A stretch of DNA of 64,000 nucleotides from Selaginella tamariscina (lineage: Eukaryota; Streptophyta; Lycopodiopsida; Selaginellales; Selaginellaceae), in assembly GCA_003024785.1 (NCBI GenBank), contig PUQB01000137.1, positions 98,766 to 162,765 of the forward strand, written 5' to 3'. Made by a program: the position numbers and the translations under genes. Below, piece after piece: positions 22,380-34,504 of this stretch (within the stretch, counting starts at the first letter, position 1; every line of letters starts with the position of its first letter). The notes under the pieces are model-generated. The model made no database searches and was not told the origin of the DNA. It saw only the letters and a program-made list of their open reading frames with translations.

Positions 22380-23815
22380 ATGGAGTGTGAACCACAAGAA
22401 GCTTCTTGTTTTCGCGTGTGACAGACAGGATTCAACTTGAACCGGTCCTGTTTTGCATGTACACACTTTCTCTAGACAAAGCCTGTAAGAAATAGTAGAA
22501 AAATAACAACAAAAAATGGTAACGAAATTGTCAGAGTGACATAATTTTGACATTAAAATATACTTATCTTTATTTAGTATATTATATTATCTTCTATTAA
22601 CCTTATTTAGCATATTTAAGTCAAAACTTGCCGAACTCAAGGTCGACAAGTTGACATTTTCTCTATAGTTCATATACTTGTGTACCACGGTCATACTTAA
22701 AATATACACACATACACACGCTTTCCTAGTCACGTGTTACAGGCTGTTTTTGTTGGCTCCCTATAAAAACTCTTATTTATATATATACCATATTAGTTAT
22801 CAATAAAGGATTGGCTCAACTACACTAACTGAAAGCCTTGAATGCTTGGGAAAAAAGTTTTGTATGCATATATATACGTTTATAAAGATAATTAATATGT
22901 AATATGTGCATGCATGCACGTCCGTCAACCTCTCAAGTTAAAGGATCTTGGTCTTCTGTCTGCCACCTGATAACTTGTTTAAAGTATAGATTATATTCGA
23001 ACCGCGTATTTTGATTCAAGAGGCCATCTTGTATAATTGGCAAACATAGTCCACGCGCAGAATCCATATATTTTAGTTTTTATGTTAAATAAAGCGAACA
23101 GAAAAACACCGACACGGCTAGCTAGTTTCACATTGATGTGAAACTATTTTTTGTATGTTTCTATCTATAAAAAAAGAATGGTGTGTCCGTTCAGAAGACG
23201 TTACATAACGTATATGTTGGACAGAGTTTGAAACTATAACCCGGATTTAGTAATCAGGTATTTGTTTGTTGGCGTCCACCAAAACCTGAGACAAGAAGTT
23301 ATAAGAATTTAATATTAATTATTAAGTTTGATTATTTAATACTAATTATTACTTAGTTTCGGTTAGAATCTTTTGGTAAGCATAGTCAGAAAACTGCAGC
23401 GAATCAAGTTTGGCCCATGTAGGAACAGTTTAGAACAACAGATGCAGGAATCAAGCTGCTTTGACAAGTGGAAGAGAAATTTAATTATAAATTTAAACGG
23501 AGGAACAATGTTTATTATATATATGTTTATATATATGTGCTTTGACAACATAATATATATAGATAATAAAGGATGCTTCATATTTAGTCAGAACACATAT
23601 AAGTACTGCTCCAAACGTACGTGCACACACAGACGTACGTATTAACTGATTAATACATCAAAACAACCATAAAGAATCTTGTCTAATTGTAAGCAAAAGC
23701 ATTAGGCGAACGAATTACAATCCCGACGTTATTAAAAGAAAAGTCGTCTTGCATGTTGAGAGTTCTCTGCGCTGACATCACCTTTAATGATGAGTTGAGA
23801 TTCAAACATAAGATC
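22380..23815. other. intergenic, no gene seen
   Basis: About 1.4 kb of AT-rich sequence between extensin and the aspartic protease remnant. The only structured item is a palindrome at 23123-23146. No protein-like frame on either strand. Confidence 0.5.
23123..23146. repeat. 24-bp palindrome (11-bp perfect arms)
   Basis: TAGTTTCACAT - TG - ATGTGAAACTA: perfect 11-bp arms around a 2-base spacer. Confidence 0.85.
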
Positions 23816-24653
23816 CAATGTGGACAAAAGACCGTCCACAACATACCGCCAACTTAACTGCAGCGATCGTCAATGCACGGATTACACCCTCCTATGCCAG
23901 TATAAACACTCGCCGAGCTGCTTGTATACGTACGGCTGACGATGGCATTACAACTTCAGGTGTACTCTCTACGGACACGTTAAGTCTCCAATTAGGAGCT
24001 GGTTTACAAAGGTTTCCAAACATGCTGCGGACGTAGAAGCACACACATGGGTGGTATCTCTGGGATCGCTGGTTTTGCACCACCTTATGACAAGGGTGTG
24101 TACTTGATCAAGCAGCTCATCTCATACGCTGGTAGTAGCAACTTTTCCTACTGTCTTACTGCGGATGGTGGCCAGCTCTTTTATGGAGCCTCTGCAAGGT
24201 AACTTGGTTGACACTGAGCGTTTCCTTTACGACTGTATACATGTTTCAGCCTTCAGGTTAACTGAATGAGGGATCCAGTCAATCCGTTTATTACCAAGCT
24301 CAGAATATTACAAAGTACAACTTCCTGTAGTTTTTGTAGGAGGGTACCGTATTGAAGTGCAGTATAGTGAACTAGAGGAAATGGTATTTGACACAGGTAC
24401 CGAAATGCTGCTTATACCACAGGCAGTACACAACCGGTAAACTATATCACTTGAGTTTGGAGATGCCCGTATGGATCCGAACTACAGCAATTACTACGTT
24501 AGGCCAAATGGAGATGCCACTGTTTGCCTTGCAGTTGTTTCAAGCCAGGGATTCGGAATTAACATTGTGGGTAACATGATGCAGCAGGGCTTTCACATCC
24601 TCTATGATAGTGAAGGTTCTACTATCTCATCTTCGTGTCCTGACACTTGTTAA
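23816..24653 (+). pseudogene. nepenthesin-like (A1) aspartic protease remnant
   Basis: Recognisable blocks in order but in different frames. A Cys-rich N-lobe segment (STTYRQLNCSDRQC, SPSCLYTYG) at 23.83-23.94 kb; DDGITTSGVLSTDTLSLQ at 23.94-24.0 kb; GISGIAGFAPP and NFSYCLTADGGQLFYGAS at 24.05-24.2 kb; the second catalytic aspartate region VFDTGTEMLLIP near 24.39 kb; and CLAVVSSQGFGINIVGNMMQ at 24.52-24.6 kb, stop at 24651-24653. The first catalytic DTGS block is missing, and frame changes and an in-frame stop interrupt it. Plant A1 proteases of this group are normally secreted or vacuolar; this copy cannot make one. Confidence 0.75.
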
Positions 24654-25525
24654 GCACGGTTCAATATGCTTGTGCATTCTCACCACAAGTTTATCTTCAT
24701 GTCAAGACATACATGGTTCAATAAGAAACACAACGCATCTGTCCTTACGATAATATCCTAACGAAGCACATAAATATCAATAGATAAATGCATGAATTAT
24801 AACAGTATAGATAGATACACACACATATATCTATCTATCTATATGTGTGTCTTGTATTCATATATAACACTTGATACACACAAACACATATTTATATATG
24901 CAATTTACATGTATACATGTGTATGAATGTGAAATACCAGTTGGTCAAGTCTTTGGTGCTTGTGAGAATTTGTTTCAACTTATTTCATTTGAATTCTTTT
25001 TTTCTAGGCATATAAGTGTACCAACTACCTAAATATACTTGCCTAAATATTCTAAGACTGAAATATTATTAAAAGATCCTCTTCGTACCAGCGCTGGTGT
25101 ATGTAAATATATATCTTTACCAAACTTTTAATGTTCTACGAGTATAATTTCAGTTTAGTACATTGGTCTCATTAAATTTATGTTCGATAATTCAAAGCTT
25201 TATGTTCACGTTTTGAACTCTTTTCATCAGCCTTTCTCCCTATTTCTCTAGTAAGTCTCCTTGAGTCTTTCACCGTTGTTTTAACTAACTCCACCAGGTA
25301 CAAGATGATTTGTTTTCAATCTAAGAACTTCATTGGCACAAGTTGTTAGTCTATAGTAAGAATTTTCTTATCCTAAACTCTGTCCGATTGCAAAAACTGC
25401 ATGTTTTGGGCTTCAACCTTGTCTCTTGTGGTTCTTATACGTTTCAGTCCCCACCATACAAGAGTACTGTGATTACCTTTGTCATATTACTTGTGTTCAA
25501 CTGTGATACAGGGATACCATAGCAA
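24654..25525. other. intergenic, no gene seen
   Basis: AT-rich sequence with (GATA)/(CA) microsatellites around 24.81-24.9 kb. No supported gene. Confidence 0.5.
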
Positions 25526-26317
25526 GGTTGCTAATGAAGCCACTTAGCACTCTTATTTGATTCCAACTATGTCAAATTACTTACAAGGAAAGTCAGGCAA
25601 AGACAAGTTCACGAGGTTACACATGAATGTTTTGAGAAGGCATACGCATTGAACCCAGACAATATTGAGCTCCAACAAGTGTGTGTGAGAGAGATATACA
25701 GTCGTGTATAGAGATCTATCTGATAAATTCACACACATATACACATGCATTAGTGTGTGTCTGTGTAACGTAATGCATCAGTGTGTGTCTGACTCTACAT
25801 GATGGCTAATGCTGACATATCAAGATTTGTACATGCATACGTGTTTATATACGTACAGTATATCATCACGCATGTACTTATAACCTGTACAATAGGAGCT
25901 TCAAAAGGGCAAGACCAGCAAAGAAAGGGACCACGACGTACCCAAGTTTGTTCTTAATGCTTCTGAGTCGGAGTATGCTGACTACATTGGTTTGATCCGG
26001 TTTGAAATCAGAAGTATGCTGACTGATGAGAAAGGCCAGGGACTGTTTACAACTAGAGATGTGCAGTTACTCATGGTGTGGTTTAGAATGTGGTTAGCTC
26101 GAGATATGATCTTAGAACATGTTTAATGCGCAGAGGACTTCTTTAATACTCTTCGTTGGCTTATTGCGTGGAGCTGTTCTACCCAACACAGGCTCGACAC
26201 GGAATTCACAAAAGATGGGAAATACCAAGTTGATTTCCGTTTGTTAAACTTACTCTACAATGAACATTTGATTCGCGCGCTGCACAGAAAACACATGTGG
26301 ACATAGACACTGCTACT
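25526..26317 (+). pseudogene. unrecognised broken gene with one intron
   Basis: Protein-like segment ALLFDSNYVKLLTRKV ... ALNPDNIELQQ (about 25,541-25,679), then a GT-AG intron (25,680 to about 25,894), then ELQKGKTSKERDHDVPKF, EYADYIGLIRFEIRSML and LLMVWFRMWLARDMILEH, an in-frame TAA near 26,124, and in the same frame EDFFNTLRWLIAWS and YQVDFRLLNLLYNEHLIRAL to a stop at about 26,306. The same frame stays protein-like across the stop, so this looks like a recently inactivated gene or fragment. I do not recognise the family. Confidence 0.5.
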
Positions 26318-26450
26318 TATGTTTATAGGTGCTTGTAACGATGACTCGCTAGTGCCTTGGAACGAGTTTGATTGCAATTGGGAATGGAGAAGTGACTCAT
26401 AAGCAGACGTATCAAGAGTGGAACGAAGGAATATCTTGCGTGCCCCATAA

Positions 26451-26453
<3 letters not shown>

Positions 26454-26486
<33 letters not shown>
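26454..26486. repeat. (TA)n microsatellite
   Basis: About 16 TA units, 170 bp upstream of the F-box/LRR start codon. Confidence 0.9.
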
Positions 26487-26487
<1 letters not shown>

Positions 26488-26656
26488 CTCTGGATAAATA
26501 TGTTAATTAAATTTATTATAATTATAACTCACAAAAATTAAATTCAAATTTAACTTTTAATATAATATTAATCCGAACCTTTAATATCCTCAACCTTAAC
26601 ACCTTTATTCGTGTATAAAATACTGTTTTGCCCTTATTAGGTATAGGGCACAACCC

Positions 26657-28050
26657 ATGGATGTATCGTTCAGGCTTCAACAGGAATTGAAAACAGAGAT
26701 TTTCAATTGCTTGTGTAGTGATTTCTATAGTCTTCTTGCAGTCAGGGGTGTGTGCAAGGATTGGAGAGAGAGCTCCAGGTGGGTGGATAGTTTCAGATGG
26801 GATGCAAATAAAGTGCAATATTCCAGATGCAAATTGCACAATGATTTTCTAGTGAATTGTGGTTGTCATCTTGTATCCCTAGACATGATTTTGAGAAATT
26901 CACACGGGTTTAGAAAGGTAAAATTTGTCTCCGACCTCCCCAGTTCTTACATAGGTGGCCAATACTGGCTCACGGACAAGCTCCGTGTGCTTGTGATAGA
27001 GTTGAAGAGCAAACTTGAGCACAACCTCCTAGATGCATATCATAAGGACCTACCAAACGTTCTCAGCACTTGTTCTCGTCTTGAACAACTCTCTTTAGGA
27101 TACTTTGAGCGCTTGAGTTCCCCTCAGCCATTACCTTTCCTTCCGAGGCTGAGTAAATGTTATCTTCGTAGTGTGTCAACAAATGCCTCGACGTTAGCAG
27201 GGTTTTTTGAAGCATCTCCTTTGCTGGAGGACGTCAGGCTCGAGAATATAGAGATCACAGAAGGCACGTTGGACATTCATCTGCCAAGTACTTGGTCACT
27301 AAAAATTAATTCAATTCAGGCAAAAGAAATTAGAGTGCACGCACCACTTCTAAGGAGAACGCAGTTGCACTTGTGTTATGTGTCACGTTTTATTATAGAA
27401 GGCACCAATCTTGAGATGGCAGGGTTCTCAACACTAGGTCCTGTGACATTTACAGGGGCTCCCCTTCCCAAGCTGCAAAGTCTGCAAGTAGGAAAATGTT
27501 GGCATAAAGGGTGGAGTTCGACGTTTCCAATGCTTAAGTACTTAGAGCTCCACCCCAGCGTGATTGCCACGGAAAAGTGTCCCCTTCACCGTGCATTTGG
27601 AGGAATGAACCACCTTAGCCATCTCAGGATGAATTTGGTCATGTTAGAGGTACGAATATAAATGTACTCTATGATGTTTCATGTAAAACTTACCAATTGT
27701 TTATATATAATAAGAACTTGGAGTTGCCTCCCGGAGAACAAGTTTGCTACCTTCCCAATCTTAAACTTCTGACTGTGGATGCTTCATATGACGTTTTCAT
27801 GTCTGCGTCACTTTCGGACGTACAGCCTTCACATGTGCTTAATATTATCAGGTCTATTTTGAGTTCGTGTGCACTAGCCAAGTTGTCGATCCCAATACCA
27901 GGCCTCTCAGAATTGTCGTCTCAGTCTTTGTCTCCGTGGGAGCTTTTACACGAATTTACGCCACATAACATTATTGAGCTTGTGAAAGACCATCTGTTCG
28001 TGAGTTCCAAGACAGATTTGGTTTGGGGATGTACTCACATGCTAATCTAG
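26657..28050 (+). CDS. F-box/LRR protein
   Basis: Two exons, 26657-27649 and 27715-28050, phase 0 junction, 442 residues. The N-terminus is an F-box (ELKTEIFNCLCSDFYSLL, then RGVCKDWRESSRWVD) that would recruit SKP1 in an SCF ubiquitin ligase. The rest is plant-type irregular leucine-rich repeat and FBD-like sequence (NVLSTCSRLEQLSLGYF, EASPLLEDVRLENIEI, FPMLKYLELHPSV, LPNLKLLTVDASYD). The stop codon TAG at 28048-28050 sits one base before an assembly gap. A related, rearranged copy follows at 28.5-29.2 kb, pointing to a local tandem family. Confidence 0.82.
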
Positions 28051-28051
28051 C

Positions 28052-28088
28052 NNNNNNNNNNNNNNNNNNNNNNNNNNNNNNNNNNNNN
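28052..28088. other. assembly gap (37 N)
   Basis: Run of N directly after the F-box/LRR stop codon. Its true size is unknown, and it may hide missing repeat copies. Confidence 0.98.
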
Positions 28089-28517
28089 ATATGATATTTA
28101 TAATATAAATGCAAGTTTTGTATACACAATCGTACAAAAGGGTACATAATCAAAATTACACACACTCTTAACTTCAAACGGAATCATGTACTTTGTAACA
28201 GAGTAAATTCTCAAGTGAGCTGTGAGACATAAAGTACATTGTTTAAATACTTTAAAGTACACAGTCCCATATCAATGGTGACTAATATATAAATATTATA
28301 TTTATAGTATGATGTGTTGAGAGTCAACCCACCAGTGGGAGGTTGGCATAAGCATAGTTAAGGTGAATGATAACCGTTAAGTCCTCAATGCATATACTAA
28401 GTTTGCTTCCAAGGGGATCCTAGACTAATGCTTGTGTGAGGCAAATGCAAAGTCCATGGCGGGTGTGTGGAGGAGCATGGCTGACCCTCAACACACGGGT
28501 TCACGAGAATATTCTCT

Positions 28518-29175
28518 TCAAGAGTGGTGCATGCACTCTGATTGCTTCAGCTTGAAGGAAAAAAATCGACGGATGTCCAGCTTGTCTTTGCCAACATCTA
28601 TATCCTCGAGTTCAAGCTCGTTTAGCAAAGGAGATTCTTTAAGGAACCGCGTTAAAGTCGAACCAGTATATGCAAGACCCCGGGAGGCCGAAAACAAAAC
28701 GTACCTCTGCATCACATGCCTGATTTGGTCGAGGATGCAAGTTTCTGAGCACTGCTTGCATTCCGTGAGATATTGACTGGCTGCAAGTGGGAGGTTGGCA
28801 CAAATATTGTCATCTGTGGAGTTCGAAGTTTCCCCATGCTCAAGCATTTTTCTCTTCTTCCTTGCGGCATCCTAATGAAAACGTGTCCTCTTGACCAGGC
28901 CTTCAAAGGAATGAACCACCTTGAACATCTCAGTATGAATCGCCTCATGTTATGGGTACCCTACAACACACTTCTGGTGTTACAGTTCAAAGTTATCATG
29001 AACTTTATGTGTGTGTAGAACTCCACCTTTAGTGAGTATTATCATGTACAGAACATGGATTTAAACAAGTCTGCTATCAAACTAGTGACTGTGGATGTGT
29101 CATGTGATTTTGAGCGTGGATCGATTCCAATGCATACATCTAGTCTGGAACTCGTCCTTCATCTAAGAGCAAAAG
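28518..29175. pseudogene. rearranged F-box/LRR pseudogene with an inverted internal block
   Basis: Three pieces match the neighbouring F-box/LRR gene. On the minus strand at 28,518-28,680, TGSTLTRFLKESPLLNELEL matches NASTLAGFFEASPLLEDVRL. On the plus strand at 28,795-28,960, SFPMLKHFSLLPCG and GMNHLEHLSMNRLML match FPMLKYLELHPSV and GMNHLSHLRMNLVML. On the plus strand at 29,055-29,160, KLVTVDVSCDF matches KLLTVDASYDV. The first piece is therefore inverted relative to the others. No open frame joins them. Confidence 0.7.
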
Positions 29176-29567
29176 CTACATAAGTACTTATATAAAGACT
29201 AGATGTTCTTGAGTTTTCCATTTAAGAGAAAAACACGTTTCTCTCTATCCAAGGCAAGATAAGACAACTCTCTCTCACTCTCTCCACATATATGCATGGA
29301 TTAAACATATACATACATATAGGAGTACACTAGCTACATTTATAGTCCTAATCCTGAGTCTCTATTGTTTCATGTGCTTGTTACCAAGAGTTGCTGGCAT
29401 AACATACAAGCAAGAGACATTTATAATTTGAGAAGTGGTTATTTAAGCTGGAGCGAAAGAATATACTGAAGAGGTGCGAACTTTGTTATTGACTCAATAA
29501 TTATCCACGTTCCTAATAAAACATGATAAACAACCTTGTCATGCACCACGTGACAAAACTGACACAG
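29176..29567. other. intergenic, left flank of the MULE
   Basis: No gene seen; short CT microsatellite near 29.27 kb. Confidence 0.5.
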
Positions 29568-29576
29568 CTGAGATAT
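29568..29576. repeat. left 9-bp target-site duplication of the MULE
   Basis: CTGAGATAT, identical to 38341-38349. Nine bases is the standard Mutator-superfamily duplication length. Confidence 0.8.
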
Positions 29577-29765
29577 GGGGCACGGCAAAATTCGAGTGCA
29601 GGTCCACGAGCTTGACCAAGATTCATAAATATTCTTAAATATTCTGTTGTTCCGTATGATTTCTGTCTAATATTCTTGAATATTCTGTAGAAATTTTTCG
29701 TACTGCCAAGTGTACACACAATTGACCTTCCAAAATTTTCAAGAATATTCTCGTGCGGCGGCCGC
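29577..29765. repeat. left inverted terminus of the MULE
   Basis: About 190 bp, AT-rich, with repeated AATATTC units and the GC-rich inner block GTGCGGCGGCCGC. Similarity with the right end is patchy: the outer 24 bases in register and the inner 23-base block. It is therefore an old or fast-diverging terminal inverted repeat. Confidence 0.65.
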
Positions 29766-29918
29766 ATACAAAATATGGTAGTATATTTTGTTGTATTTGA
29801 AAAATATATGTTAAATTACTTAAAATATGCTAAGCATAAAATTACCATTAAAATTTATATTGAAAATTATAAGTTTGAAATACAAATATAAAACCGAAGC
29901 TTTTAAAAAACAAACACA

Positions 29919-32900
29919 CTAAATAGATGGTGGAGGATGGAGGTTCCTTGGTAGCATCAATAAAGAACTTAGTTCACGGGGTGCAAGTGTACGACGTTGC
30001 AAATGCTTGACAACTCGAGGATCAGCTCCCAGTACACGCTTGTAAACAAAATACATATGTTTGCAAGGCACCCACTGAACCATTGCAGAACTCCGAGCAT
30101 GAACAAGATGGTGCGCTGCAAATGACAACCCAAGCAGATGTATGGTCATTGTCACATACTCTGAAGCGAATGCATGTTGGAGGATCAACCACGTCAACTT
30201 CTGCGACATATGCTCCCAACGTCAAACATGCTTCAAAACTTACCTGTTGTTTCTTAGACATCCCTAAAGGTGTTCTTGTTGCACGACCACTTGCAGGAAC
30301 AGGAGGTCCACGAAATTGTGGGGGTGTTGAAAATCCAGTGACTCCAACAGGAACTGAAGGAACATGAGGTGTTGAAAAACCTGGCACTCCTGCATGAGCT
30401 GAAGGAAGCCCAGCTAGCATAAAACCTGATCTTGCCAGATCATTGATCTCCATTGCTATCAGCTTCGTGCCCACTTGAACTTTCCAAACCGAGGTAGAAG
30501 CTGGCGGAGAAACAATAGTTGGTCTTGGATGTCTGTGCAAAGCATGTTTGTTGGACAAAAATACATCATTTGTGAGCGAAAGCATTCTTCACCAGTTTCT
30601 TTGTCATTGTTTGATCCTTCCAAAAAAACAAGGAGCAGCCACTCGATTACCACTAGGACTGATCTTTTTGTCACAAGCACTCCACTGACCTCCTGAAGAG
30701 GGAAAGCCTGCCAGACATTTCACAGAACTTCTTTCACCACATCTTCTAATCGCCCATTGTCCAGGTGTAACATCTTGTTCTTCAACCAGAACATATTCTT
30801 CATGTTCTTCTGCAAGTTGAAAATCCAATCGTCGCTTCCGTCTACACTGTGTTGGAATAACCTGTTCACTATAGAAGATGTCCGGTCGGTGGGATCGTTC
30901 AGCCTCTGACCCCATATTTCTTTGCACAGTGCGATGTTCAACATTCGTGGCAGCCACAAAAGCAGTATCCTGCATGCTTGATGGAGCAACATCTTCAACT
31001 AAGTCGATGATAACCTTTGCTGTAGGTGTTGTTGAGTTAGCATTTGACATTCTTCTCTCGAACCTTGCTGAGAGCTCCTCTGAAGTCGGCCCGGAACCAC
31101 TATACCTTCCATCTCTAAAAGCCTTCACAAGAGCACATTGTCGCACTGATTCAGTCAGGTCGTGGATTGTAGCTTGGTACAATGAAATGTATTTTGAATC
31201 TCTAGCCCTCCTCCATCTTGAACAGACTCCGACTGGTTTGTCATGGGCACAACCCTTGCAGCATTCTCCGGCATGCTTTCAAGAACAACATTTGAAATAT
31301 GATTCTTCTGTCTTTCCCACCATGAAAACCACGTCTGCATAACTCCAACATCCTTCACATTTTCATTCCAAAAGCGGAAAAGATTATTTTCAATTTCTTC
31401 ACGATCAGTTGTTGATGTGGCTTGGCCATGATCTCAAAAGTTGAAGATGTTGTTGTTGATGTTCAAGAGGGACCCACTTCCTTGTCACACGTTGTATGGC
31501 TTGTTCATAGTGAAAGATACAGCTCCGTTCACGTCCAGGAATTTCTTGGCCATTAAAGAACACATTCCTAATTGCTTGCCAGATCGCTCCTGCTTCATCG
31601 GACATAAACCCAGCGAACTGCACATTGTAGATTCCCTTCTCGGAACAGACATCCAACATAGCACGAAAAAACTTCTCCACAGCTCCAGCCGTTTGTCTCT
31701 TCATGTCACCATAAGCAATGGTGGATAATCGCGCACATATAAAATAAAAAGAGTTAAGCAAACAACAAAAAGATAACATCTTACTTTGGGTCGTAAACAT
31801 GCAATGCCAGAGTGATCCACTTATCAACAACACGGTGTGTGTGATCAAGTAGAACCCAACTCTTCTGCAAAGGGCCAAGAGGAGGTTGGCACATCCTTAC
31901 ATAATCGATTCCAGAACCTGGCCCTGAAACCGTCATCTTAAAAACTAATGCCTGGTCGTCTGAACCACGGAAATTCATCCCAGGATAGTGAATCACGTGG
32001 ATGAATGGGATAGACAACCTTCGTTTCAGCTCCAATAATCCATCAATATTCTCTGGCATTTCAGCAGCAGTTCTCTTTGCGGACGCTACCCATTGACGAA
32101 CTCTGCATCAAAGGTATTATCAAAGAATGCTCAGCACAAAGTAAAACTCTAATTGTACCTTCGATTGTTTGATAATGGTTGCAAATGATCCATGAGCTTA
32201 TCCCAACTTCCAGGCTCAGAATTATCTAATAGGAAACCAAAGATAGCATCTTTACATGCTGCCATTTCGATGACTCTTGGACTAGCTCTGGGAGTTCTTT
32301 CTGTTGCATTCTGGACCGCCATATGCATTTCTTCTTTGTTCGATGCAGAAACACCATCACCCACTGGATGTGAATGTTTTCCCTGGTGGATAAACAATCT
32401 AGTCTTGGTTATGTCGTCTGGGAAAACGCAAAACGCCACAGCATGACAAACTTCAAGGCACAATGGATTTTCTTTACAGAAAAAACATGTCAATCCTTTT
32501 GCCAGTTTGTCGATTGAAGGTGGGGAAACAATACATCCTTTCCATTTAGTGCAGTTCGGAAATCCTGCCTTAGAAGCAGGGCAGTCCGGGTTGATACAGC
32601 AAAGGCTCCCAACACATTTGCTCCTGGACACCCTCGCTTGAAAATTCCAGTTGCTGGTCGTTCCTGCTGTCCAGGTATGTCCATCCTCTTTCCGATTCAT
32701 TCCTTTGTATTTGTATTCGGAAGGAGGGAGCTCAAAAATGACATCCCCATCATACGCAATAGGCAATTCATTTGTATGAATGATCGTGGAACCCTCGATA
32801 AGAATTCTTCCCTTTTTGCAGGTATTAGAAGTGAAAACTTCAACGTTGAGTATTCAGAGTCAGAAGCAACGACAAGCTTAAACAATGGTCCTTCATCCGG

Positions 32901-33134
32901 TAACAAAACATATCCTGGATTATCCTTCCCTCCAGCATCTTGGTCCTCGTTTATTTCGATCTCTAAAGCAGATTGCCCATGAAGAAGTTTAAAAAGACGA
33001 ACACTTTGCCAATCAAAAATGCCAAAGAACGTTCTAATCTGATTAGTAAGAATGATTCCAACACCATCTATCACAGGAACATCGTGATCCAAATTGCCGT
33101 AAACAATCCTGGCCATTTTGCAAGCAGTTACCAC
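29919..33134 (-). CDS. MULE transposase (zinc finger + DDE core + SWIM), frame broken in places
   Basis: Read leftwards from ATG 33134 (MVTACKMARIVYGNLDHDV). After an N-terminal region comes a Cys/His finger of WRKY-GCM1 style (CVGSLCCINPDCPASK ... CCxxC-type cysteines ... FIHQGKHSHP, 32.65-32.37 kb). A GT-AG intron follows at about 32.16-32.09 kb, then the MULE/FAR1-like RNase H core with SWVLLDHTHRVVDKW (first Asp, about 31.85 kb) and GFMSDEAGAIWQAIRNVF (second acidic block, about 31.6 kb), then RSCIFHYEQAIQR. A long basic and Pro-rich region precedes a C-terminal SWIM zinc finger, CSC ... VPCKHMYFVY (about 30.07-30.12 kb), and the stop at 29919-29921. At least three or four frame changes not explained by introns were noticed (for example about 32.82 kb and inside the SWIM finger). 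Confidence 0.78.
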
Positions 33135-33777
33135 AAACGTGACAGAAAAACAACAGCATTACTTAATCATCTTTTGGTAAATATCGGATATTACCATTTC
33201 AAAAATTCACAATCATGACTCAACGTGGGCGAATATTTAATTCAAGGAAACGTATAGATCTTAGATGCTAATATAGTATAGCACTTCACGTAGAGATAGA
33301 GCAATCTTTATTGTCTTTTAAATAAATGTGTGTCTAATCTACATTCATCTGACATTTATTTATGACTTGTTTATATTCTGTTATTTATTTATATAATTAT
33401 ATAGATTTGATCCAGTATTTTATATAATGTGTATATTGTAGACATTATAAATACATATTTTTACACGAATATTTATTTAATTATATAATAATATGTTTTT
33501 TAACATACAAATTTTTACTTAAATATGTGTTTGTATTTGTATCCTTTTATATAGTACGTTATTTATCGCAAGTATTGTATATACTGTTGTATGGTTTGAT
33601 TAAACACAGTTTTATAGTTAAGGGTCAAAGGGTTAAGTGTTAGATTTTAGGGTAAAGGTTTAGGGCCCATTCTTCTTCTCCATTCTCCATTGTTAGAGAG
33701 GGCACTTTTGTTCTTTTTGCGGCCGTTCTTGTTTCCATTTGCAACGACAAGAGGCTAGTGTAAGCATCACGGCGACA
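33135..33777. promoter_or_regulatory. central divergent region of the MULE
   Basis: About 640 bp of AT-rich sequence between the two oppositely transcribed genes. It must contain both promoters or leaders. No other gene seen. Confidence 0.45.
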
Positions 33778-33788
33778 TGGCTGCAGGT

Positions 33789-34500
33789 AAAATCTTATAG
33801 ATGTGTGTGTGCAAAAGTAGCAATTTTTGTGCATGTATGTGCAAATTAGTAGGATTTCTCTCTATTCATGAACACACACAAACACCACACACACCAACCT
33901 CTCTGGCGGAATGAATTTCCTGCCGCCTGTGGCCGCACCATCTCAACGGCAGGGAATGTGTGTGTGTGTGTGTGTGTTAGCACACACACACAAATAACAT
34001 TTTATACACACACAAGCAACATTACACAAACACACACAAGCAACATCATACACATACACACACAAGCAACATTATACACATACACACATGTACCACATTA
34101 TGGTATTATATATACAACATTAGATTGTATACATGTGTGTATGTGTGTGTGTGTGTATTATATATATATATACATACTTAAAAAGACTTTTAATATATAT
34201 ATATATATATATATATTAAATTATATGTATAAGTATATGAATTAAGACTTGTATATATGAGATGATGTTCGTCTATATATACATGTGAAGAGATATGAAT
34301 ATACCCATAATATTCTCTCACACAGACACATCACAAAACACAAACAACATTGCACACACACACACACACAACACATTACACACATACACACACAATAACA
34401 TTATATAGTGGTGTGTGTGCGTGTGTGTCTATATATTGATACATACATATAAGTAAATGTGTGTCCATAAATTAAACAACTCACACACACACTTGTTGTA
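33789..34500. repeat. microsatellite-rich block ((CA)n, (TG)n, (TA)n)
   Basis: Dense short repeats, including recurrent CACACACAAGCAACATTATACA units at about 33.99-34.09 kb. It probably forms the first intron of the methyltransferase gene: a donor (GCAG|gtaaaat) lies at about 33,788 and the acceptor TTGCAG at 34,502-34,507. Confidence 0.6.
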
Positions 34501-34504
34501 ATTG

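Noticed and set aside
28432-28776. 114-codon plus-strand frame (MCEANAKSMAGVW)
   Set aside because: Mostly antisense to the inverted F-box/LRR piece; not a separate gene.
34000-34095. CRISPR-like spacing of CACACACAAGCAACAT units
   Set aside because: Irregular microsatellite-derived repeats in a eukaryotic intron-like region, no constant repeat or unique spacers.
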